Assembly (NCBI RefSeq): GCF_005405265.1
Contig: NZ_BJDS01000010.1
Coordinates: 49,387-113,386 of the forward strand
Length of the DNA stretch: 64,000 nt
Source: Enterococcus songbeiensis
Lineage (GTDB): Bacteria; Bacillota; Bacilli; Lactobacillales; Enterococcaceae
Reading direction: 5' to 3'
Part shown: piece after piece, positions 39,353-48,484 of the stretch
How the letters are laid out: each line of letters begins with the position of its first letter
Numbering within the stretch: position 1 is the stretch's first letter
Notes under the pieces: model-generated
The model's database searches: none
The model's input: the letters and a program-made list of their open reading frames with translations, nothing else
Told to the model about the DNA's origin: nothing
Made by a program: the position numbers and the translations under genes

Positions 39353-39598
39353 ATGCCAACAACTTTAGCTTCAATCAAGAAAGACCTGGAATGTCGGATC
39401 GGCAGCGAAATCATGTTAGTTGCCCAAACTGGTCGGAAACGTCAAACTGAACGACGAGGCGTTTTGACTGAAACGTATCCATCAGTATTCGTCGTCGATT
39501 TAGATCAAGAAGAGAATTCATTTGAACGAGTTTCTTACAGCTATTCAGATGTTTTAACACGCACCGTAGAAATCGAATTTTTATCAGAAGCAATTTAA
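39353..39598 (+). CDS. veg: Veg protein
   Basis: A small conserved Firmicutes protein, 81 aa, that stimulates biofilm matrix genes in Bacillus through an unclear route. The sequence matches the family closely: ASIKKDLECRIGSEIMLVAQTGRK, ERRGVLTETYPSVFVVDL and FERVSYSYSDVLTRTVEIEF. ATG 39353 is set by GAGGTGA upstream; an earlier ATG at 39284 would run through the promoter. It has its own terminator. Confidence 0.95.
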   Translation: MPTTLASIKKDLECRIGSEIMLVAQTGRKRQTERRGVLTETYPSVFVVDLDQEENSFERVSYSYSDVLTRTVEIEFLSEAI

Positions 39599-39602
39599 AA
39601 GT

Positions 39603-39643
39603 AAGAGTTTCCGCTTTTCATCAAAAAGCAGAGACTCTTTTTT
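39603..39643 (+). terminator. Terminator of veg
   Basis: Imperfect stem AAGAGTTTCCGCTTTT with AAAAGCAGAGACTCTT, loop CATCA, T run. Confidence 0.85.
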
Positions 39644-39668
39644 CAACCATAGAATCGGAGGAAGAGTC

Positions 39669-40100
39669 ATGGAATATATCGTAAAAACATTTGATGAGCT
39701 GACCACAATGGAATTTTATCGTCTGGCAAAGGAACGGGTAGCCGTTTTTGTTGTGGAACAAGCGTGTCCTTACCAAGAAATCGACGAGATTGATCCACAG
39801 GCGATCCATACCTATTTGCAAGCTGATGACGGAGAAATCTTAGCCTACACGCGAATCTATCAAGAAGGATCAGCCGTTCATTTTGGGCGAGTTTTAGTCC
39901 ATGAAAACCATCGAAAAGAGGGATTAGGGAAAAAAATCGTTGAAAAAACCTTACAGGTCATCACCGAACGTTTTCCCAATCAACCGGTTGTTATTGGGGC
40001 ACAAGCCTATTTGACGGATTTTTATGGCAGCTTTGGTTTTCAAGCAATTTCCGACGTGTATTTGGAAGACGATATCCCTCATATTGATATGGAGAAATAA
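39669..40100 (+). CDS. GNAT family N-acetyltransferase (ElaA-like)
   Basis: A 143-aa acetyltransferase of the ElaA branch: FYRLAKERVAVFVVEQACPYQEID at the start is the branch signature, and the acetyl-CoA loop is VLVHENHRKEGLGKKI. The C-terminal FYGSFGFQAISDVYLEDDIPHIDM is also typical. The substrate is unknown. The ribosome binding site is GGAGGAAG. Convergent with mscL, sharing a terminator. Confidence 0.9.
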   Translation: MEYIVKTFDELTTMEFYRLAKERVAVFVVEQACPYQEIDEIDPQAIHTYLQADDGEILAYTRIYQEGSAVHFGRVLVHENHRKEGLGKKIVEKTLQVITERFPNQPVVIGAQAYLTDFYGSFGFQAISDVYLEDDIPHIDMEK

Positions 40101-40134
40101 AAAAAGTGATGCTCTTTTCAGAGGGCATCACTTT
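40099..40134. terminator. Bidirectional terminator between the ElaA-like gene and mscL
   Basis: AAAAAGTGATGC pairs with GCATCACTTTTT (12 bp) around a 12-nt loop that can add TCT/AGA pairs, with A and T runs on the two sides. Confidence 0.9.
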
Positions 40135-40150
40135 TTCTATTCCGAAAAAA

Positions 40151-40591
40151 TCAAAACAAATCCTGCTGGTTGCGATTTTCTGAAGTTTGGACGTTTTCTT
40201 TTAACAAATCGCGGATTTCCGCTAAATAATCTTCCGCAGTCGGAACAGTGGTTTCTTCCACCACTTCTTTTTTGTGAAGATTTTTGGCATGGTTGACTGC
40301 TCGAACGATTAGGAACAGGACTAATCCGGTGATCAAAAATGTAATAATAGCACTAACAACATCACCAAATTTAAAAACAACTCCCTTGCGAACTTCCCAA
40401 TCTAAAATTGACAATGCGCCATTTAAGTCATCTGTTCCGATGAAAATCGAAACCACCAACCCGATCAGCGGCGTAATTAAGCCATCAACGATTTGTTTGA
40501 CGATCCCGGTAAAGGCACTCCCGATAACGACCCCAACTGCCAAATCCAAGACGTCTCCTTGCATGATAAACTGTTTGAATTCTTTGATCAT
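40151..40591 (-). CDS. mscL: Large-conductance mechanosensitive channel
   Basis: A pentameric membrane pore that opens under tension and saves cells from osmotic downshock. The 146-aa protein starts MIKEFKQFIMQGDVLDLAVGVVIGSAFTGIV (shown here only in part: FKQFIMQGDVLDLAVG), where helix 1 forms the pore; helix 2 is AIITFLITGLVLFLIVRAVN. The cytoplasmic C-terminal helix is charged (TAEDYLAEIRDLLKEN). The ribosome binding site AGGAGG stands 6 nt before the ATG. Confidence 0.96.
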   Translation of the reverse strand: MIKEFKQFIMQGDVLDLAVGVVIGSAFTGIVKQIVDGLITPLIGLVVSIFIGTDDLNGALSILDWEVRKGVVFKFGDVVSAIITFLITGLVLFLIVRAVNHAKNLHKKEVVEETTVPTAEDYLAEIRDLLKENVQTSENRNQQDLF

Positions 40592-40718
40592 GATATCCTC
40601 CTAGTATGAATATGGTAAAGTTTCACGACTAATCTACAATTCAGTATAACGAATGTTGTAGATCTTTTGAAGTAATTTGACTAAAAACAGTGGAATGTAT
40701 CCTGACAAGCAGCTGTGC

Positions 40719-40724
40719 TATAAT
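40719..40724 (+). promoter_or_regulatory. Extended -10 promoter of the ymfF operon
   Basis: TGCTATAAT (40716-40724) is an extended -10 element with no clear -35 box, 38 nt before the start codon of the first M16 gene. Confidence 0.55.
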
Positions 40725-40761
40725 TGACCATGACTTGAAACTACAGAAAAGAGGAATTTCG

Positions 40762-42027
40762 ATGGCGCTACAATTGCAAAATGGCATCAATCTTCATGTA
40801 CTTCCAACCCAAAAATATAAGACGATTCGTCTGTATCTGCGTTTTTCTGCCCGCCTTGAAAAAAAAGCGGCAGCTGCCCGCACGTTGCTGACGAGTCTTT
40901 TAGAGACCAACAGTAAAAATTATCCCACCCAAACTGCGTTAAGCAGCCGGTTAGCGGAGTTATACGGCGCAAGTTTTGGCGCAAATGTCGGTAAGAAAGG
41001 CAATTTGCATCAAGTCAATATCGGTATGACGATTGTTAACGGTGATTACCTGCAAGACGATCAGGTTTTTCCCCAAGCAATGGCTTTTTTAAAAGAGATT
41101 TTATTTTTCCCCAATATTTCAAAGGGTGCTTTTGACGAAGAGACTTTTCAAATTGAAAAAGACAATTTATTGGCTTACTTAAACAGTATTCGAGAAGACA
41201 AGCAGACCTATGCTTCCTTGAAACTGCAACAGTTATTTTTTGCCAATGATTCGGATCAAAAAACGCCAAGCTTTGGCTGGGTCGAAGATTTAGAAACCTT
41301 GACTGCCAGTGATCTTTACCAGACCTATCAAGATATGTTGACGAAGGATCAGATTGATCTGTTTGTTGTAGGAGATATCACGGAAGCGGCTGTTTTGGCA
41401 GAAGTCCGTCAGTTCCCTTTTGCGACGACGGAACGGGTCCATCCGGATATTTTTTATCAGCAGGAAGAAACGGTTATTTCAGAAAAAGTCGAACGCGAAC
41501 CAATCATTCAGGCGAAATTGAATCTCGGTTATCGTATGCCTATTTATTATGACCAACCACAGCGTTTTGCTTTGATGGTTTTCAATGGTCTGTTTGGCGG
41601 CTTTCCCCATTCTAAGCTGTTCATGAATGTACGGGAAAAAGCGAGTCTTGCTTATTACGCTTCCAGCAGTTTTGATTCTTTTCGAGGATTTGTCTCCGTG
41701 CAAACTGGAATCGATGGACAAAATCGGGAAAAGGTGTTGGGTTTGATTCATGAACAATTAGTCAGTTTAATCAAAGGCGAGATTACCGATGATGAACTGG
41801 CACAAACCAAAGCCATGTTAAAAAATCAGTTTTTGTTGTCTTTAGACAATCCACAAGCCTTAATCGAAGTTAATTATTTGGATACTTGGCTGCCACAAAC
41901 GCAACTGGATGAAGCGCATTTTTTACGGCAGTTAGCAGCAGTAACCAAAGAAGAGGTGCAAAAAGTCGCCCGTGAACTGACATTGCAGGCAGTATTCTTT
42001 TTGGATGGGGAGAATGAGCATGAATAA
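40762..42027 (+). CDS. ymfF: M16 family peptidase-like protein, catalytic motif absent (YmfF-like)
   Basis: A 421-aa M16-fold protein. The place where M16 peptidases carry HxxEH reads ARTLLTSLLETNS, so it should be the non-catalytic partner of the active enzyme encoded next. The rest keeps the fold (LSSRLAELYGASFGANVGKKG; the C-terminal R/Y pair region KASLAYYASSSFDSFRGF). ATG 40762 has AGAGGAA upstream. The last 8 nt overlap ymfH. This is the conserved ymfF-ymfH-ymfI-ymfM-pgsA-cinA-recA-rny order. Confidence 0.9.
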   Translation: MALQLQNGINLHVLPTQKYKTIRLYLRFSARLEKKAAAARTLLTSLLETNSKNYPTQTALSSRLAELYGASFGANVGKKGNLHQVNIGMTIVNGDYLQDDQVFPQAMAFLKEILFFPNISKGAFDEETFQIEKDNLLAYLNSIREDKQTYASLKLQQLFFANDSDQKTPSFGWVEDLETLTASDLYQTYQDMLTKDQIDLFVVGDITEAAVLAEVRQFPFATTERVHPDIFYQQEETVISEKVEREPIIQAKLNLGYRMPIYYDQPQRFALMVFNGLFGGFPHSKLFMNVREKASLAYYASSSFDSFRGFVSVQTGIDGQNREKVLGLIHEQLVSLIKGEITDDELAQTKAMLKNQFLLSLDNPQALIEVNYLDTWLPQTQLDEAHFLRQLAAVTKEEVQKVARELTLQAVFFLDGENEHE

Positions 42028-43318
42028 AAAAAGTTACCGACAAATAAACGAAACGCTGTATACCGAAGTTTTACCCAATGGCTTGACGGTTTATTTATTG
42101 CCCAAAGCTGATTTTCATAAAACATATGGGCTTTTCAGCACAAATTACGGTTCCATTGACAACGAATTTGTTCCCAATGGCGGCACGGAATTTGTGCGGG
42201 TTCCTGACGGGATCGCCCATTTTCTGGAACATAAATTATTTGAAAAAGAGACAGGAGATGTCTTTCAAGATTTTGGCAAACAAGGAGCCTCTGCCAATGC
42301 CTTCACCAGTTTTACAAAAACCAGTTATTTGTTTTCTGCAACAGAGAAAATCAAAGAAAATTTGGTAACCCTGCTGAATTTTGTACAGGAACCGTACTTT
42401 ACCAAAGCAACAGTGGACAAAGAAAAAGGCATTATTGGTCAAGAAATCCAAATGTATGAGGACGATCCGAATTGGCGGCAATTTTTCGGGATCATCGGTA
42501 ATTTGTACCCCAAACATCCTTTACACATTGATATTGCCGGTACTGTAGACAGCATCGCTGAAATTACGGCAGAAGATCTGTATCTTTGCTACCGTACCTT
42601 TTACCATCCTAGCAATATGACGTTGTTTGTGGTGGGGAATATCGATCCGGAAGAAATGATGGCTTGGATCAAAGAAAACCAAGCAGACAAAGAATTTCCA
42701 GAAGCTCAACCGATTAAACGTAACTTTCCAACAGAAACCTTAGCAGATATTCGAGAAAGCAGTTCGTTGAAAATGCCGGTGACCCGACAAAAAGCAGTTT
42801 TAGGCATCAAGGGCGAAGAAGCACTGCTTCCCCAAGAAGGACGGGAACTACTGAGATTCAAAACAGCAATGGAGCTGTTGTTCCAGTTGTTATTGGGAAA
42901 CACGTCGCAAAATTACTTGCGGTTGTATACCGATGGCGTGATTGATGATACCTTTGATTTTGAGTACAATTTGGATCGCGGGTTTCATTTTGCGGATTTT
43001 GCCGGTGACACAGAAGACTCGACAGTCTTTTTCCAAGCAATCACGGCAATTTTATTAGGATACCAAAAAGACCCTGAACTCAACGAAGAAAACTTGACGC
43101 TTTTGAAGAAAAAGATGTTAGGGAAATATTTCCAATCTCTGAACTCATTGGAATATATCGCCAATCAATTTACGCAAAATCTTTTTGGTGAGACCACCTT
43201 GTTTGACGTGCCGGAGATCATTCAATCCATCACTTTAGCAGATGTTTTTGCTGCGGGAGACCAGTTGATTAAAAAAGAAGCTTTGAGCCACTTTACCATT
43301 CAACCGGAAAGTGAGTGA
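42020..43318 (+). CDS. ymfH: M16 family zinc peptidase (YmfH-like)
   Basis: A 432-aa M16 metallopeptidase with the inverted zinc motif HFLEH (in DGIAHFLEHKLFEK) and the downstream acidic ligand in the GIIGQEIQMYED region. Probably acts with YmfF on peptides. ATG 42020 is chosen because GGGGAGAA precedes it. The substrate is unknown; homologous pairs process peptide signals in some Gram-positives. Confidence 0.92.
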   Translation: MNKKSYRQINETLYTEVLPNGLTVYLLPKADFHKTYGLFSTNYGSIDNEFVPNGGTEFVRVPDGIAHFLEHKLFEKETGDVFQDFGKQGASANAFTSFTKTSYLFSATEKIKENLVTLLNFVQEPYFTKATVDKEKGIIGQEIQMYEDDPNWRQFFGIIGNLYPKHPLHIDIAGTVDSIAEITAEDLYLCYRTFYHPSNMTLFVVGNIDPEEMMAWIKENQADKEFPEAQPIKRNFPTETLADIRESSSLKMPVTRQKAVLGIKGEEALLPQEGRELLRFKTAMELLFQLLLGNTSQNYLRLYTDGVIDDTFDFEYNLDRGFHFADFAGDTEDSTVFFQAITAILLGYQKDPELNEENLTLLKKKMLGKYFQSLNSLEYIANQFTQNLFGETTLFDVPEIIQSITLADVFAAGDQLIKKEALSHFTIQPESE

Positions 43319-43323
43319 AAAAA

Positions 43324-44049
43324 ATGAGAACCGCATTAGTCATGGGGGCCAGCGGAGACATCGGCGAAGCTGTTTGTCGGCGATTGGCAGCAGATGGTTG
43401 GTCCTTGTATTGTCATTATTATCAACACGAGGAAAAAGTATTAAATTTTGTTAGCGACTTGCAAGAAGCCTATCCTCATCAAGATTTTTTTATGGTATCC
43501 TTAGATATGTTGGATAATCGAAAAATCCCGCCATTTTTACAGGCATTGTTCCAAGTTGACGGGATCGTTTTCGCTTCAGGGTATACGAAATACGGATTAC
43601 TGACAGAACACACACCAGAAGATATCAGCGGGTTATGGAAGATTCATATGGAAACCCCGCTATTATTGATTAAAGCCCTGCAAGAAAAATTGCAGCGATC
43701 ACAAAATTCCCGCATCGTTTTTATTGGATCGGTTTACGGCATTGCCGGCAGCAGCATGGAGACGGTTTACAGCGCAGTCAAAGGTGCCCAGCAAAGTTTC
43801 GTCAAAGCCTATGGGAAAGAAGTGGCGACTTTGGGAATCACCGTGAACTGTATCGCTCCGGGAGCCGTTGCCACACAGATGAATCATTCCTGGACCGAAA
43901 CCGAAATGAACGGGTTGAAACAAGATATTCCGCTAGGGAGACTGGCGTTAACAAAGGAGATTGCAGCCGCCGTAAGTTATTTATTTTCCGAAGATGCACA
44001 GTATACGACGGGAATTACCTTACCGATAACTGGAGGCTGGTTGTACTAA
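43324..44049 (+). CDS. ymfI: Short-chain dehydrogenase/reductase (YmfI-like)
   Basis: A 241-aa SDR with the Rossmann motif MGASGDIGEAV at the N-terminus, the catalytic Ser in IGSVYG, YSAVKGA as the Tyr-x-x-x-Lys motif, and a C-terminal VNCIAPGAVATQM. Related to 3-oxoacyl-ACP reductases, but the substrate is unproven. A GTG at 43315 overlapping the ymfH stop is an alternative start. Confidence 0.9.
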   Translation: MRTALVMGASGDIGEAVCRRLAADGWSLYCHYYQHEEKVLNFVSDLQEAYPHQDFFMVSLDMLDNRKIPPFLQALFQVDGIVFASGYTKYGLLTEHTPEDISGLWKIHMETPLLLIKALQEKLQRSQNSRIVFIGSVYGIAGSSMETVYSAVKGAQQSFVKAYGKEVATLGITVNCIAPGAVATQMNHSWTETEMNGLKQDIPLGRLALTKEIAAAVSYLFSEDAQYTTGITLPITGGWLY

Positions 44050-44071
44050 ACAGACTGGAGAAGATGAGCGA

Positions 44072-44971
44072 GTGGCCAACGAAGCAACCACAATTGGACA
44101 AAGATTACGGCAAGCCCGTTTGAATAAAAATATATCCTTAGATGAATTGCAGCAGATTACCAAAATTCAAAAAAGATACTTGGAAGCAATTGAAAGAGAC
44201 GAACTGGATCAATTGCCGGGGACTTTTTATGTGCGAGCCTTCGTGCGGCAATACGCCGCTGCGGTAGGTGAGAATGGCGACAAGTTGGTTGCTGTTCTGG
44301 ATGGCAAAGCCTCCCTTGAACCGCCGTTGCCAAAACGGCCGCAGCCGGAAACGGTGCAAGGTTCCCGCAAAGCACTTCATGAAGAAGAACCAGAAAGTCG
44401 GTTCAAAAAATTACTGCCGGTGATTTTGATGGGAATCGTTGCGTTGCTAATCGTGGGCTTTGTCGCCTATATGACGTGGCAGGACCGCAATGCTGCGCCG
44501 ATGATTACTGAATCCTCTATCACAGTAGATGGTTCAGTTGCAGAAACTTCCAGTAGCACCACGGTTTCCAGTACCAAAGAAAGCAGCACGGAAACCCAAG
44601 AAAGCACCACCGAATCTTCAGAAGAAAAGAAAATGTCAATCAAAATGGACAGCAACACACAGGCAGAAGCCAATATGACAATCCGTGATGCTGAAAGTCC
44701 ATTGAAATTAACCTTTACCGGAACTACGGGACCATGCTGGGTCGGTGTGATGGTTAATGGCGGCTATGTTTATCAATATACTTTACAAGCCGGTGAGACC
44801 CAAGAGACGACGTTGCCGGAAAATGCACAAAATGCGACCATCGTGTTGGGTGCTAGTGGGAATTTGACGATCAAGGCGAATGAGGAAGACCTTGATTTTA
44901 CTGACCCGAATTTGGCGGCATTGCGTAAAAATATCAATCTGACCCTTCAATACCAAGAAGCGACTGAATAA
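44072..44971 (+). CDS. RodZ-like helix-turn-helix membrane protein (YmfM)
   Basis: A 299-aa bitopic membrane protein. An N-terminal HTH_25 domain (about 8-72: GQRLRQARLNKNISLDELQQITKIQ) is followed by a membrane span (about 114-137, VILMGIVALLIVGFVAYMTW), a Ser/Thr-rich extracellular linker (about 150-195) and a C-terminal beta-rich DUF4115 domain. RodZ links MreB filaments to the cell wall machinery in rods; in cocci its role is less clear. GTG start with a GGAG-type site upstream. Confidence 0.9.
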   Translation: MANEATTIGQRLRQARLNKNISLDELQQITKIQKRYLEAIERDELDQLPGTFYVRAFVRQYAAAVGENGDKLVAVLDGKASLEPPLPKRPQPETVQGSRKALHEEEPESRFKKLLPVILMGIVALLIVGFVAYMTWQDRNAAPMITESSITVDGSVAETSSSTTVSSTKESSTETQESTTESSEEKKMSIKMDSNTQAEANMTIRDAESPLKLTFTGTTGPCWVGVMVNGGYVYQYTLQAGETQETTLPENAQNATIVLGASGNLTIKANEEDLDFTDPNLAALRKNINLTLQYQEATE

Positions 44972-45050
44972 ACAGGCTTTTTTAGCCGTATTGATGGAAA
45001 TAAAAACAATCCTGTTCTTCCTATAAAAGAACAGAGAGGAGAAACGTTGC

Positions 45051-45629
45051 GTGAATTTACCAAATAAATTAACTGTTGTTCGAATTTTTATGATTCCGAT
45101 TTTTATTCTAGTTTTAGCAATTCCCTTTGATTGGGGTGTAGTGACTGCCGGGGATGTCTCACTGCCGGTCACCCATCTTGTGGCAGCGATTATTTTCGCT
45201 GTTGCCAGTATCACCGATTGGTTGGACGGAAAAATTGCCCGTTCCCGTGGATTGGTTACTAATTTTGGAAAATTTGCCGATCCATTGGCAGATAAAATGT
45301 TAGTGATGACGGCGTTCATTTTATTAGTTGAATTGGACAAAGCACCGGGTTGGGTTGTAGCCATCATCATTTGTCGGGAGTTGGCGGTCACGGGCTTGCG
45401 GCTGTTGTTGGTGGAGCATGGAGAAGTCATGGCTGCTGCTTGGCCGGGAAAAGTCAAGACAGCAACACAAATGGTAGCCATTATTTTATTGTTCATCAAT
45501 AATCTGCCTTTCCAATTGATGGGCTTACCATTAGACCAAATCATGCTGTACGCCTGCTTAGTCTTTACGATTTATTCAGGAATTGATTATTTCGCCAAAA
45601 ATACCGCTGTTTTTAAGGGTTCCATGTAA
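45051..45629 (+). CDS. pgsA: CDP-diacylglycerol-glycerol-3-phosphate 3-phosphatidyltransferase
   Basis: Integral membrane enzyme making phosphatidylglycerol phosphate. The 192-aa protein starts NLPNKLTVVRIFMIP and has the CDP-alcohol phosphotransferase motif DWLDGKIARSRGLVTNFGK..D...D with its conserved aspartates. GTG start after GAGGAGAAA. Phosphatidylglycerol is also the acceptor lipid for MprF encoded further down. Confidence 0.96.
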   Translation: MNLPNKLTVVRIFMIPIFILVLAIPFDWGVVTAGDVSLPVTHLVAAIIFAVASITDWLDGKIARSRGLVTNFGKFADPLADKMLVMTAFILLVELDKAPGWVVAIIICRELAVTGLRLLLVEHGEVMAAAWPGKVKTATQMVAIILLFINNLPFQLMGLPLDQIMLYACLVFTIYSGIDYFAKNTAVFKGSM

Positions 45630-45636
45630 GAAGATC

Positions 45637-45668
45637 AAAAAGTTCAGATTTTTTCTGGACTTTTTTGT
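45637..45668 (+). terminator. Terminator of the ymfF-pgsA operon
   Basis: AAAAAGTTCAGA pairs with TCTGGACTTTTT (one G-T pair), T-rich loop, T run. Confidence 0.9.
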
Positions 45669-45701
45669 TTTAAAGAAAAAAGGTTGCGTATATATTTGTA
45701 G

Positions 45702-45764
45702 AATGTCAGTGTCACTTCCATCCAGTATGCTGGTGGAATGAAGAGAAAAAAAGTGATAGGAAGG
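45702..45764 (+). repeat. Partial leader repeat before cinA
   Basis: Shares the ATGTCAG start and the first hairpin type of the leader family: TTCCA, a bulged T, CCAG, loop TATG, CTGGTGGAA. The second hairpin is missing. It ends near the GGAAGG site of cinA. Assignment to the family is tentative. Confidence 0.35.
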
Positions 45765-45772
45765 CGTCTTGT

Positions 45773-47014
45773 ATGAAAGCAGAAATTATTGCAGTTGGAA
45801 CAGAAATTTTATTAGGACAAGTAGTGAACACCAATGCGACTTTTTTATCTGAAGAGTTGGCAGATTTAGGAATCGAAGTCTATTATCATAGCGTCGTGGG
45901 AGATAATCGGCAACGGTTGGAGGCTCTGTTGAAAATGGCAGACCAGCGGAGTGATCTCGTCATTCTTTGTGGCGGTTTGGGACCGACGGATGATGATTTG
46001 ACAAAAGTGGTCGTGGCTGAACACGTGGGTCAGAAATTGGTTCGTAATGAGGCGGGTTATCAGCAGCTTGTCGCTTTTTTTCAGAAACTTGATCGGGAAA
46101 TGACTGCCAACAATCTAAGACAGATTTTAGTTTTTGAAGAAGGACAGGTTTTTCCAAATGATACTGGCTTGGCACTGGGAATTTTTTATGAAGGGACGAC
46201 CGACTATTTGCTATTGCCGGGTCCACCAAGCGAGCTGCAGCCAATGTTTTTGCGGTATGTCAAACCGATGTTTCAAACCTATCATCAACAAGACCAACAG
46301 CTCTATTCTCGCGTGTTGCGGTTTTACGGAATTGGTGAATCCAATTTAGTAACAACATTGGCGGATTTGATCGAAACGCAAACCAATCCAACGATTGCCC
46401 CTTATGCCAAAACAAATGAAGTGACCTTGCGCTTGACTGCCAAAGCATCGGAAGAAGCCGTTGCGGCGTTGCAATTGGATCAAGTGGAAAAGAAAATCAT
46501 GGATCGGGTCGGTGATTATTTTTATGGCTACGGCGAAGAAAATTCATTGGCAGCTGTTGTGGTAGCGTTGTTGAAGGCGCAAAATCGCAGCATCACAGCA
46601 GCGGAGAGTTTGACAGCTGGACTTTTTCAGGCGACCTTGGGAAATATTGCCGGTGTTTCATCTGTTTTTCCCGGCGGTTTTGTTACCTATTCAGCAACAA
46701 CGAAGCAGGAGTTTTTAGGAATTTCGCCTGAACTGATTGAACAATTTGGTACCGTCAGCCAAGAATGTGCAGAACAAATGGCACAAAAAGCTCGACAAAA
46801 AGCCAACACGGATTATGCATTGGCCTTCACCGGAGTCGCTGGACCAGAGGAACTGGAAGGACAGCCGGCAGGAACAGTTTGGCTGGCGCTGGCAACACCA
46901 CAAGGCATCAGCAGCCGAAAGTATCGCTTTACCCGCGATCGCAGTCATATCCGCCACAGCGCAGTTATGGCGGGACTGGATCTTTTACGACGAGAATTGT
47001 TAAAAGAAAAATAA
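45773..47014 (+). CDS. cinA: CinA-like protein
   Basis: A 413-aa protein with an N-terminal molybdopterin-binding-like domain ([36 protein letters not shown]) and a C-terminal CinA domain (about 255-405, [33 protein letters not shown]), which in other bacteria has NMN amidohydrolase activity. It is the usual upstream neighbour of recA and is co-induced with it in competent streptococci. Confidence 0.94.
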   Translation: MKAEIIAVGTEILLGQVVNTNATFLSEELADLGIEVYYHSVVGDNRQRLEALLKMADQRSDLVILCGGLGPTDDDLTKVVVAEHVGQKLVRNEAGYQQLVAFFQKLDREMTANNLRQILVFEEGQVFPNDTGLALGIFYEGTTDYLLLPGPPSELQPMFLRYVKPMFQTYHQQDQQLYSRVLRFYGIGESNLVTTLADLIETQTNPTIAPYAKTNEVTLRLTAKASEEAVAALQLDQVEKKIMDRVGDYFYGYGEENSLAAVVVALLKAQNRSITAAESLTAGLFQATLGNIAGVSSVFPGGFVTYSATTKQEFLGISPELIEQFGTVSQECAEQMAQKARQKANTDYALAFTGVAGPEELEGQPAGTVWLALATPQGISSRKYRFTRDRSHIRHSAVMAGLDLLRRELLKEK

Positions 47015-47019
47015 AAATG

Positions 47020-47033
47020 CGAAAATATGTTCG
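47020..47033. promoter_or_regulatory. LexA (SOS) box of recA
   Basis: CGAAAATATGTTCG differs at one position from the Gram-positive SOS box CGAACATATGTTCG. It lies 7 nt upstream of the -35 box of recA, directly after the cinA stop codon. Confidence 0.75.
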
Positions 47034-47040
47034 CTTTTTC

Positions 47041-47069
47041 TTGCTTTTTCTCTAAAGAAAAGCTATGAT
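47041..47069 (+). promoter_or_regulatory. Promoter of recA
   Basis: TTGCTT (47041-47046), 17-nt spacer, TATGAT (47064-47069), giving recA its own transcript besides read-through from cinA. Confidence 0.75.
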
Positions 47070-47121
47070 AATGGTACGAAAGCAAGCAACATTGGCGCAA
47101 ATTTTAAGGAGGAAAATCAAT

Positions 47122-48165
47122 TTGGCAGATGCACGTAAAGCAGCGTTGGATGCTGCGTTAAAGAAGATAGAAAAAAGTTATGGTAAAGGTGCTATCATGA
47201 AACTGGGAGAAAAAATCGACCAACAGATTTCGACGATTCCTAGTGGTTCATTGGCACTAGATGTAGCATTAGGCGTAGGCGGGTATCCTCGTGGACGGAT
47301 CGTTGAAGTGTACGGTCCTGAAAGTTCAGGGAAAACGACAGTTGCCCTGCATGCAATCGCTGAAGTTCAAAAACAAGGCGGTACCGCAGCTTTTATTGAT
47401 GCAGAAAATGCACTTGATCCCCAATATGCACAAAAATTGGGTGTTAATATTGATGACCTTCTCCTTTCTCAACCGGATACAGGTGAACAAGGCTTGGAAA
47501 TCGCCGATGCACTTGTTTCCAGTGGCGCGGTTGATATTGTTGTCATTGACTCCGTTGCGGCGCTTGTTCCCCGAGCTGAAATTGATGGTGAAATGGGAGA
47601 TGCTCACGTTGGGCTGCAAGCTCGTTTGATGTCACAGGCCCTGCGTAAATTGTCTGGTTCCATCAATAAAACCAAAACAATTGCGATCTTTATCAATCAA
47701 ATTCGTGAAAAAGTCGGTATCATGTTCGGGAATCCTGAAACAACTCCCGGCGGTCGGGCATTGAAATTCTACGCTACGATTCGTTTAGAAGTTCGTCGTG
47801 CAGAACAATTAAAATCCGGCACAGATATTATCGGAAACCGGACGAAAATCAAAGTCGTTAAAAACAAAGTTGCACCGCCATTTAAAATTGCAGAAGTCGA
47901 CGTTATGTACGGGTTAGGTATTTCCCAAGAAGGCGAATTGCTGGATATGGCTGCAGAACAGGATATCGTTGAAAAAAGCGGTTCATGGTATTCCTACAAA
48001 GAAGAACGCATCGGACAAGGTCGAGAAAATGCAAAGAATTACATGCGGGAACATCCTGACATGATGAAAGAAGTTTCTACCAGAGTTCGTGAAGCTTACG
48101 GTATTGGCGACGGCACTACAGTTGTAGAAGAAGTCGAAGAACAGGAAGAATTACCGTTAGATTAA
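47122..48165 (+). CDS. recA: Recombinase A
   Basis: Strand-exchange protein and SOS co-protease, 347 aa. Start is TTG at 47122, fixed by AAGGAGG 9 nt upstream and by homologues that begin [12 protein letters not shown]; an in-frame ATG at 47065 lies in the promoter. Walker A is GPESSGKTT (about 65-73), Walker B is [12 protein letters not shown], and the DNA-binding loops include [18 protein letters not shown]. The C-terminus is acidic ([12 protein letters not shown]), as usual. Confidence 0.98.
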   Translation: MADARKAALDAALKKIEKSYGKGAIMKLGEKIDQQISTIPSGSLALDVALGVGGYPRGRIVEVYGPESSGKTTVALHAIAEVQKQGGTAAFIDAENALDPQYAQKLGVNIDDLLLSQPDTGEQGLEIADALVSSGAVDIVVIDSVAALVPRAEIDGEMGDAHVGLQARLMSQALRKLSGSINKTKTIAIFINQIREKVGIMFGNPETTPGGRALKFYATIRLEVRRAEQLKSGTDIIGNRTKIKVVKNKVAPPFKIAEVDVMYGLGISQEGELLDMAAEQDIVEKSGSWYSYKEERIGQGRENAKNYMREHPDMMKEVSTRVREAYGIGDGTTVVEEVEEQEELPLD

Positions 48166-48169
48166 GATT

Positions 48170-48205
48170 AAAGTCGTTATCTCTTAGGAGATGACGGCTT
48201 TTTTC
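48170..48205 (+). terminator. Terminator of recA
   Basis: 14-bp stem AAAGTCGTTATCTC with GAGATGACGGCTTT (two G-T pairs), TTAG loop, T run. Confidence 0.92.
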
Positions 48206-48345
48206 TAAATATGGCAGGATTGGCTTTTCTACCACATGAGGGTTTAATGGTTTAAAAAAGTCAACGAATAAATTTCGGCAAAATCCGTCAATCCGTACGA
48301 TGCATGATAAACTGCTCATACATTCTGCATTATCTGCAATAAAAG

Positions 48346-48374
48346 TTGACAGTGCTTACTACAAACATTAGAAT
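48346..48374 (+). promoter_or_regulatory. Promoter of rny
   Basis: Consensus TTGACA (48346-48351), 17-nt spacer, TAGAAT (48369-48374). The transcribed leader of about 100 nt has a small GTGTG/CACAC hairpin and AT-rich pairing segments. The stretch between the recA terminator and this promoter shows nothing else. Confidence 0.85.
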
Positions 48375-48484
48375 AAAGTTGTGTGTAAACACACCTATGC
48401 AAGTAGGCATATTGATAATTACTGATAACTGTTTATCAAAAAACTACAGAATAATTTTAATAAGATAGTATGGAGGTGTATCTA

